Origin: Dethiothermospora halolimnae
GTDB taxonomy: Bacteria > Bacillota > Clostridia > Tissierellales > VENL01
Assembly (NCBI RefSeq): GCF_037577855.1
Contig: NZ_JBAKFX010000053.1
Span: 1-27,740, forward strand
Length of the DNA: 27,740 nt
Direction: 5' to 3'
Positions 22,807 to 27,740 of the stretch are shown here, piece by piece (the stretch's first letter is position 1; each line of letters opens with the position of its first letter). The position numbers were made by a program, and so were the translations under genes. The notes under the pieces are model-generated. The model worked only from the letters and a program-made list of their open reading frames with translations. It was not told the DNA's origin and ran no database searches.

Positions 22807-24675
22807 CTAAAGTAATGTCAATGTATTAGTGCACATTATCACTGTCACTATAGTGGCGTTGATTATACCTGGAAGATATGGATTTCTAGTTTCTCTGTAA
22901 ATTTTACGGGAAATAATAGCTGCAACTGGTAAAATAACCACAATTGGAAAAAGCCAAATCCCTGCTATATTAGAAACACTTGTGAAAAATACATCTCCAC
23001 TTCTAAAGAATGTAATATATTGAATAGCAATAATAACTATGCCACTAATACCATTAAATAAAGCTAATAAAGCTGTATTAATCCATTCTTTTTTCCCTAT
23101 AGCTATGTAATTAAATGAATTAACAGCTACAGAATTTGCAATATAGAATACTAGGAAAAACGGTAAATATTTTAAAGCTATTAAAATCTTATCTGGTGTA
23201 AATGCTTTAACAGCTATTACCCATATACGGAAATCTGTCTTAAAGAAATAATCAGCTATAAATACTAACCCAAAGGATGCAACTACTACAAGTAAAGCCA
23301 ATCCAATAGTTTTTAGTAGTGTTTTAAAACTTATAATAACACCTGAATCTCTAAGATTCATTCCCTGTTCTTTATTAAAGAATCTATATGACAATATGGT
23401 TATTAATATGACTGCAATACCTACGACCGCACTCCATACACCTATAAAAAATACAGGACTTTGGGGGAAAAAGTCAGGACGATTACTTTGAGTCCAATTG
23501 AAAAGTTTTATATAACTAAAACCAGAAATTAATGCAGTTAAAACTAATCCTCCAAAGAACCAAACTTTCCCTTTACCCTCAGGTTCTGGTCCAATTGTGG
23601 CTTTTTTAGAAGATTTAAGGGAACTAAAGGTTTCTGTATATAACATTACTTTAGTAAAACTTACTATAAACATACCAAATCCAATCAAGCCGATAAGGTT
23701 AAATATAACTTTAAATTGCCAGATTTGATTACTAGCTTTTATTGGTTCCGGGGCTCCAAAGGCATCTCCAAAAAACTCGATACCATAAGATACGCATTTT
23801 GAAGAAAAGTGATTCCATGGATGAATTTGAGCAGGGTTATAAATAACACGGCTAGCTGTTTCACCATTAATTTTCTGTTTATAAATAGTATCACTGCTAC
23901 GGGTTTCTCCTTCCACATTTGGATCTACACCAAAGTTCAAAAATGATTGTGCATAATCAGTTTTAATATAATCTCTAGGAACTGTATGACCACCATCTTC
24001 TAGTTTGCTACGGAAGAAAAATTCATCATATTGGGCCGCAATAATGCCAACATCTCGACTACCATAATTATTAGTATATTCTGGGTTATCGGATCTTATA
24101 CTCCAGTATAATGGCTCCATGGGATTAGTTGTATACATGGCATCATTGGCAACTAATAATACAGCTGAGATTAACTGTTCATCATCTTCTTTGAGATTAT
24201 CTTCTTTAACAGACCAATTGGCAGCTCTAGCTCCATTTGAATGACCAGTAACTGCTATACGACTTTTGTCAACATATGGAAGGCTAGACATAAGCTCTAC
24301 CGCATCATACATACCAGTACCACGCTTTGGCCATTCAGTTGGATCTACGGCATCAGAATTTCCATGGCCATACATGTCTATGGACATCACCACATATCCT
24401 CTACGGGAGTATTCAACAAAGTTTAAATCTTGCATTTCTCGATTGTTATACCAGCCATGGCTAGTAACAATCGCAGGAGCCGGAGTATCCTTAGTAGCAT
24501 TTTCAGGAATAAATAATAATGCACTCATAAGGTGTCCCGAAGGTGTCTCCCAACGTAGGTCTTTCACCTCTACATTCCCACCTGATGTCTGAATTTGAGA
24601 TGCTCCAATCATACTTATTAAGCATAATATTAAAGATATGGCCAGAATTCGTAAATTCTTTTTCTTGTTACTCAT
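22807..24675 (-). CDS. Alpha/beta hydrolase fused to a multi-helix membrane domain
   Basis: A 622-residue protein. A single N-terminal helix (residues 8-26) puts the following ~290 residues outside the cell. This part is an alpha/beta hydrolase: HGWYNNR (oxyanion region, 73-79), SIDMYGHGNSD (98-108), nucleophile Ser146 in GHSNGA, a likely acid in AAQYDE and a likely His in QIHPWNH. From about residue 320 the protein has six or seven hydrophobic helices with few charges and no recognisable transporter motif. The domain pair occurs in Clostridia as an uncharacterised hydrolase family to my knowledge; substrate and role are unknown. The ATG has AAGGGGG 7-8 bases upstream. The gene is preceded by a promoter and attenuator-like leader (24787-24899). 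Confidence 0.85.
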   Translation of the reverse strand: MSNKKKNLRILAISLILCLISMIGASQIQTSGGNVEVKDLRWETPSGHLMSALLFIPENATKDTPAPAIVTSHGWYNNREMQDLNFVEYSRRGYVVMSIDMYGHGNSDAVDPTEWPKRGTGMYDAVELMSSLPYVDKSRIAVTGHSNGARAANWSVKEDNLKEDDEQLISAVLLVANDAMYTTNPMEPLYWSIRSDNPEYTNNYGSRDVGIIAAQYDEFFFRSKLEDGGHTVPRDYIKTDYAQSFLNFGVDPNVEGETRSSDTIYKQKINGETASRVIYNPAQIHPWNHFSSKCVSYGIEFFGDAFGAPEPIKASNQIWQFKVIFNLIGLIGFGMFIVSFTKVMLYTETFSSLKSSKKATIGPEPEGKGKVWFFGGLVLTALISGFSYIKLFNWTQSNRPDFFPQSPVFFIGVWSAVVGIAVILITILSYRFFNKEQGMNLRDSGVIISFKTLLKTIGLALLVVVASFGLVFIADYFFKTDFRIWVIAVKAFTPDKILIALKYLPFFLVFYIANSVAVNSFNYIAIGKKEWINTALLALFNGISGIVIIAIQYITFFRSGDVFFTSVSNIAGIWLFPIVVILPVAAIISRKIYRETRNPYLPGIINATIVTVIMCTNTLTLL

Positions 24676-24786
24676 TTTTTATCCCCCTTTTAAATTTTTA
24701 TAATAACTTATTTCATATATTATTTAGTAATCACCTCCCTATAGAAATTTAAATAAACTATAGAGGTCATGAAAAAACAAATAAAA

Positions 24787-24838
24787 AAAGCCATACTAAA
24801 TTTTCCTATCTTTAAATAGGTATATTAGTATGGCTCTC
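24787..24838 (-). terminator. Leader terminator (candidate attenuator) upstream of the hydrolase/membrane gene
   Basis: AGCCATACTAA (24789-24799) and TTAGTATGGCT (24825-24835) form a perfect 11-bp stem enclosing a smaller hairpin (CCTAT/ATAGG), followed on the minus strand by TTTTTTTATTTG. It lies about 110 bases before the hydrolase ATG and 35 bases after a candidate promoter, with no gene in between, as expected for transcription attenuation. Confidence 0.75.
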
Positions 24839-24848
24839 CTAATCTCAT
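24825..24848 (-). other. Seven-codon ORF overlapping the attenuator stem
   Basis: ATG AGA TTA GGA GAG CCA encodes the start of MRLGEPY, and the TAA stop lies in the first arm of the terminator stem. There is only a weak GGG ahead of it. The layout is that of ribosome-controlled attenuation, where a ribosome on the leader peptide would keep the terminator from forming. Chance cannot be excluded for so short an ORF. Confidence 0.3.
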
Positions 24849-24870
24849 GCCCAATTATTTAGTTACCCTA

Positions 24871-24899
24871 ATTATATCACTATTACGTTATATAGTAAA
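24871..24899 (-). promoter_or_regulatory. Candidate promoter of the hydrolase/membrane gene leader
   Basis: On the minus strand TTTACT (24899-24894) and a perfect TATAAT (24876-24871) are spaced 17 bases. Transcription would start near 24864 and run at once into the leader terminator at 24787-24838. Confidence 0.5.
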
Positions 24900-25230
24900 G
24901 ATACTACTTCATTTTTTTGAATTTTCTAAATTTAATTACATATTTCATTGTATGCTAAGTTATATGTATTATGTATATAAGATGTGGAAAGTATGCTATT
25001 TTTTTCACAATCTTTCTCTGTAATTTAATTTATTATTAATAAAAATACCATTTAAGATTTGCAAGCATAAGTCATCTATGTTGCAAACCCTTTATCTAAA
25101 TTCTTTTTTTCATTATACTTTGTACTTTTAGTTGCCTAACTAAATAATGTTCTATATAATTAAGTTAAAGTATTAAAGTAAATTTTACCATAGTCATCAA
25201 TAAAATAATAAAATATCTGAGGTGGTTTTG
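24900..25230. other. AT-rich intergenic region
   Basis: No gene is seen between the hydrolase leader and the small membrane protein gene. The one structured element is an imperfect inverted repeat TTTGCAAGCATA / TATGTTGCAAA around 25057-25090. The region must hold the divergent promoters of both neighbours; a plus-strand one for 25231 is likely near 25150-25200 but not clear. Confidence 0.5.
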
Positions 25231-25443
25231 ATGAAAAAATTAAATAAAAGTATAAAAATAGGTCTGTTACTTATAGTTCTGACATTAATACCCGATGCTT
25301 TAATAGGATTACCTGAATTTGTTACTGGATTAAGTTTAGGTGCTGGATTAGCCCTTCTATTAGTTGGTGCTTTTACTATTAATCATGACATGTCTAAATT
25401 CAAAAGATTTAAAGCCAATATTTTGAAGAACATATTTCAATAA
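25231..25443 (+). CDS. Small two-helix membrane protein
   Basis: A 70-residue protein with hydrophobic helices at about residues 10-31 and 34-54, the second rich in Gly, Ala and Leu (LSLGAGLALLLVGAFTI), then a basic tail KFKRFKANILKNIFQ that should stay in the cytoplasm. I do not recognise a family. The frame extends to a GTG at 25222, but the ATG at 25231 has AGGTGG 5-6 bases upstream and is the better start. It stands alone on the plus strand with its own terminator (25465-25510), so it is probably a genuine single-gene unit. Confidence 0.7.
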   Translation: MKKLNKSIKIGLLLIVLTLIPDALIGLPEFVTGLSLGAGLALLLVGAFTINHDMSKFKRFKANILKNIFQ

Positions 25444-25464
25444 AAGTTTTTACAATTAAAATAA

Positions 25465-25510
25465 AGCCTACATTTTACAGAATTCTGTAAAATATAGGCT
25501 AATCTTTTTT
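25465..25510 (+). terminator. Intrinsic terminator of the small membrane protein gene
   Basis: AGCCTA-C-ATTTTACAG pairs with CTGTAAAAT-A-TAGGCT around AATT, a 16-position stem with one mismatch (25465-25500), followed by AATCTTTTTT. It lies 22 bases after the stop codon. The AT-rich stem is long enough to work for the convergent gene at 25548 as well. Confidence 0.85.
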
Positions 25511-25547
25511 GCATTATTAATAATATCTAGTTCACCATATAAGAATA

Positions 25548-26099
25548 TTATAAATTAAAACGTTCCTTTATGGTTTTTGCAACAAGTTCTGGAGAAAGAT
25601 TGGAATTATCAATTTTTATATAATTTTCAAATGTTATCTCGCCATCGTTACTAACACAACGATAATTTTTGTCATCATTAATAAGTCGTTCATTAGAAGC
25701 TTCAATATCTCGTTTTGAAGCCTTATTGTTTAAGCGGTTTTCAGTAACATTTCTTTGCAACCTTATTTCTTGAGGTGCAACAAGTTCTATATAATAAACA
25801 TCCGCACCGTTTTTTCTAAATATATTAGTTACATGCTCAACATAATCCCAGTCGGACTTTTGATCAAAAGCCCACATGTATGTAAATATTAACCCATAAT
25901 TATCCGATGCTGCAAATTCTTCAAAAATAACTTCTCTTATTCTACTTATTGATTTCCCATGAAAATGACCAAATATTTCAATAACTGGTTCAATGGTCAT
26001 ATGATTATGAAATAATCGTAAATTGGTAATTTTCATAAGTTCCTGTCCAACTGTCATTTTCCCCACTGCTGCATCGCCAATTAAAAATACTAACTTCAA
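25548..26099 (-). CDS. P-loop NTPase, small-molecule kinase-like
   Basis: A 183-residue P-loop protein. Walker A is GDAAVGKMT (residues 8-16) right at the N-terminus, as in nucleoside, shikimate and related small kinases. It continues with LRLFHNHMTIEPVIEIFG, a substrate-binding-like segment, then VYYIELVAPQEIRLQRNVTENR, which looks like the lid with several Arg. No exact substrate can be named. The frame extends to a GTG at 26129, but the TTG at 26097-26099 is preferred: AGGAGGGG lies 4-8 bases upstream and translation then begins MKLVFLIGDAAVGK, the standard start of the family. It is transcribed toward the convergent terminator at 25465-25510. Confidence 0.75.
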   Translation of the reverse strand: MKLVFLIGDAAVGKMTVGQELMKITNLRLFHNHMTIEPVIEIFGHFHGKSISRIREVIFEEFAASDNYGLIFTYMWAFDQKSDWDYVEHVTNIFRKNGADVYYIELVAPQEIRLQRNVTENRLNNKASKRDIEASNERLINDDKNYRCVSNDGEITFENYIKIDNSNLSPELVAKTIKERFNL

Positions 26100-26234
26100 A
26101 ACATCCCCTCCTATACAAATATAAATCACATTTAGTCAATATTTTATAGTAGTTATTAGTTATAGGGGGTATTGTACCATAACTACTTTTATTTGTATAC
26201 TATTTTTTCATATATTTATTAAATTACTCTGCAA

Positions 26235-27592
26235 TTATTCCTTCAGTAAAAGCTCTGCTACCTTATCAACGAATTTATCACTTTCATTTATTCAAGGTCC
26301 ATGACCAGAGTGTTCAAACCATACAAGTTCTTTTTTCGGTGCATCTATCATATTATAATATTCTTCAGCTAATCTAGGAGGAGCATTTATATCATGTCTT
26401 CCTATAAAGAAATAAACTGGAACTTCTAACTCTGTTGCTTGCTTCCGTAGGTCAATTTCATATAACTGTTGATATACTTGATTAAAAGTTTTAACTATTC
26501 CTCTAAAATAATTTACTTTATCATATAAACCATATTCAGGTCCTATTACATCTTTAATGGTATTATGATCAGTAGGTGCAATAACCGAATTTTTTGCCAT
26601 GGCATTATGAAGATACATTAAGTAAGTAGAAGATTTCCACGTAACATCATCTCCATAGTATGGGGGTGCTCCTTGACTTTTTAGCTCGTTAACTTTATCT
26701 GTATCACCCCGATCTTTTGCAATCTCAAGGGCCTTTTCATAACAAGCTAACTCAGTTTCTTCAAAGGCAACCATTTGTCCTGTACCGATAAATCCATGGT
26801 AAAGTTCAGGGTATTGCTTTACTAACCAAGTACCTAACGCGCTGCCCCAGGATTCTCCCATAATATATATTTTTTCTTTATTAAATCTTTCCATTAAATA
26901 AGTAGTTAATTTATGTCCATCGGAAATATAACACTCTGGAGTTAAAGTGTCTATATCCACCCCATGATATGACTTGCCAGACCCCGGTTGATCCCAATTC
27001 ACCACCACAAAATGCTTTTCAAGCCTTCTTAGTTGACTCCTTGTTGCTGCTAACTGGGTTCCCCCTGATCCACCTGCTAAAAACAATAATACTGGGTTAT
27101 TCTTATTTTCTCCCCGTATTGTTACCCACTGATCACTTCCATCAATATTTATTTTCTCAAGACTAGCTATACTATTTTCTAGCACTTCTCCATCTTCTCC
27201 TAAAATTGGTGGAGTATAAGCCACCATTTGTGATATGATAACCATAATACTTACTACCAATATTAAGGAAACTACTACTATAATTTGACTACGTAGTTTA
27301 TATAGCCATCGGGTAACTTTCTCCTTATTGCGGGTTATTATGCCTACTCCCAATGTTATTAAAGTTGTCACTAGAAAAACTATAATAGCTAAAATTAATC
27401 CAACTATAACTATCCCTTGCACTATTAACTCTATATATACTGTTGACATAGTTGGTATAAGTCTAGGACGTAAAAGAAAAATATATGTAGCTAATAAATA
27501 ACAGCAAACATTGATAATATAACGACAGGCTTTTCCTTCCACAGTTTTTTTAAGCCTTGAATAAAATTATTACTAGAAATATCTAATTTCAT
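26235..27592 (-). pseudogene. Membrane-anchored proline-iminopeptidase-like alpha/beta hydrolase, two lesions
   Basis: The gene should start at ATG 27590-27592, which has GAGGGGAG 7 bases upstream and encodes MKLDISSNNFIQGLKK. That frame closes at TAG 27491-27493, while the main frame continues with LLATYIFLLRP, so a one-base shift lies between 27491 and 27551; a run of seven A (minus strand, 27545-27551) is the obvious site. The main frame has three membrane helices, then a hydrolase with GGSGG, NWDQPGSGKS, nucleophile in GESWGS, Asp in GRHDINAP and His in FEHSGHGP. Directly after this comes TGA (26292-26294), and the frame goes on as INESDKFVDKVAELLLKE to TAA 26235-26237. Homologues usually have Trp after HSGH-x-P, so TGG to TGA is the likely change. 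The triad itself is intact. Confidence 0.85.
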
Positions 27593-27610
27593 ATTTTATC
27601 TCCCCTCTAA

Positions 27611-27660
27611 ATAAAGGTTTTGTCAAAAGTTTCATCAAAAAACCTTGACAAAACCTTTAT
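27611..27660. terminator. Perfect 16-bp inverted repeat upstream of the broken hydrolase gene
   Basis: ATAAAGGTTTTGTCAA (27611-27626) and TTGACAAAACCTTTAT (27645-27660) are exact inverse copies with an 18-base loop. On the plus strand TTTTTAC follows; on the minus strand TTTAGAGGGGAG, the ribosome site of the hydrolase, follows directly. It may end transcription from outside the window or form a leader hairpin or operator for the hydrolase gene. The remaining 27661-27740 shows nothing clear. Confidence 0.6.
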
Positions 27661-27740
27661 TTTTACAAATTTATATATAAAATACTTGCCACCCCCAAAA
27701 ATAGGGTACAATTTTATTGACAAGATAAAATTAAGACCAA

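Noticed and set aside
24543..24752. Plus-strand ORFs opposite the large hydrolase gene and similar shadows (for example 1408-1662, 4556-4855, 9793-10164)
   Set aside because: They lie antisense to well-supported genes, have no ribosome sites and encode low-complexity Ser/Leu/Ile-rich products typical of reverse-strand reading.
25057..25090. TTTGCAAGCATA / TATGTTGCAAA hairpin as a terminator or small RNA
   Set aside because: There is a bulge, no adjacent T-tract in the right place and no clear promoter, so it is left as an unexplained palindrome.
26292..26294. TGA read as tryptophan (alternative code or read-through)
   Set aside because: TGG encodes Trp throughout, TGA ends other frames, and a second unrelated lesion lies in the same gene. 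No selenocysteine-type context is evident.

Overview
The window is AT-rich (roughly 30% G+C by eye) with strong purine-rich Shine-Dalgarno sites, many GTG/TTG starts, A/T-ended codons and frequent intrinsic terminators. Together with the gene content (acetyltransferases, ABC exporters, a PF06081-type aromatic acid exporter homologue, an IS1634-type insertion sequence, a RAYT-type transposase) this points to a low-G+C Firmicute, most likely a member of the Clostridia. The standard genetic code is used, with ordinary TGG for tryptophan. I saw no rRNA, tRNA, CRISPR array, phage module or replication origin.

Layout. (1) 144-6166, all minus: an S9 serine peptidase behind a three-gene ABC-2 exporter operon (ATPase, permease, permease), then two GNAT acetyltransferases with a decayed ORF between them. 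(2) 6196-7787: a leader-like stretch with a terminator and two tiny ORFs, then a FUSC/ArAE_1 membrane protein. (3) 7942-11525: a two-subunit ABC exporter operon whose second subunit is split by a frameshift. (4) 11602-12150: a RimJ/RimL-type acetyltransferase with a near-consensus promoter. (5) 12247-14177: a complete-looking IS1634-family element. (6) 14253-16168, plus: a secreted amidase gene with an in-frame stop at codon 56, followed by a small membrane-anchored protein. (7) 16269-17684: a repeat-structured spacer, a RelE/ParE-Phd/YefM toxin-antitoxin pair and a Cys-rich hypothetical. (8) 17785-19056: a RAYT/Y1 transposase flanked by a perfect 16-bp inverted repeat with an ACCGGT core. (9) 19131-21387: a 5'-deleted ABC exporter, an HEXXH peptidase and a methyltransferase fragment. 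(10) 21365-24675: a PEBP protein, a MarR regulator and a hydrolase with a multi-helix membrane domain, the last preceded by an attenuator-like leader. (11) 25231-27660: a 70-aa two-helix membrane protein, a P-loop kinase-like protein and a broken proline-iminopeptidase-like membrane hydrolase.

The window reads as an accessory, partly decaying stretch. Export and modification functions are mixed with two transposase elements, and at least five loci carry disabling lesions. A recurring architecture is an intrinsic terminator lying just upstream of a ribosome binding site (before 4902, 6166 and 24675, possibly 27592), which suggests attenuation or read-through control. I did not find a clearly novel multi-gene system. 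The best leads are the RAYT element with its ACCGGT repeats and the leader in front of the 622-aa hydrolase/membrane protein.
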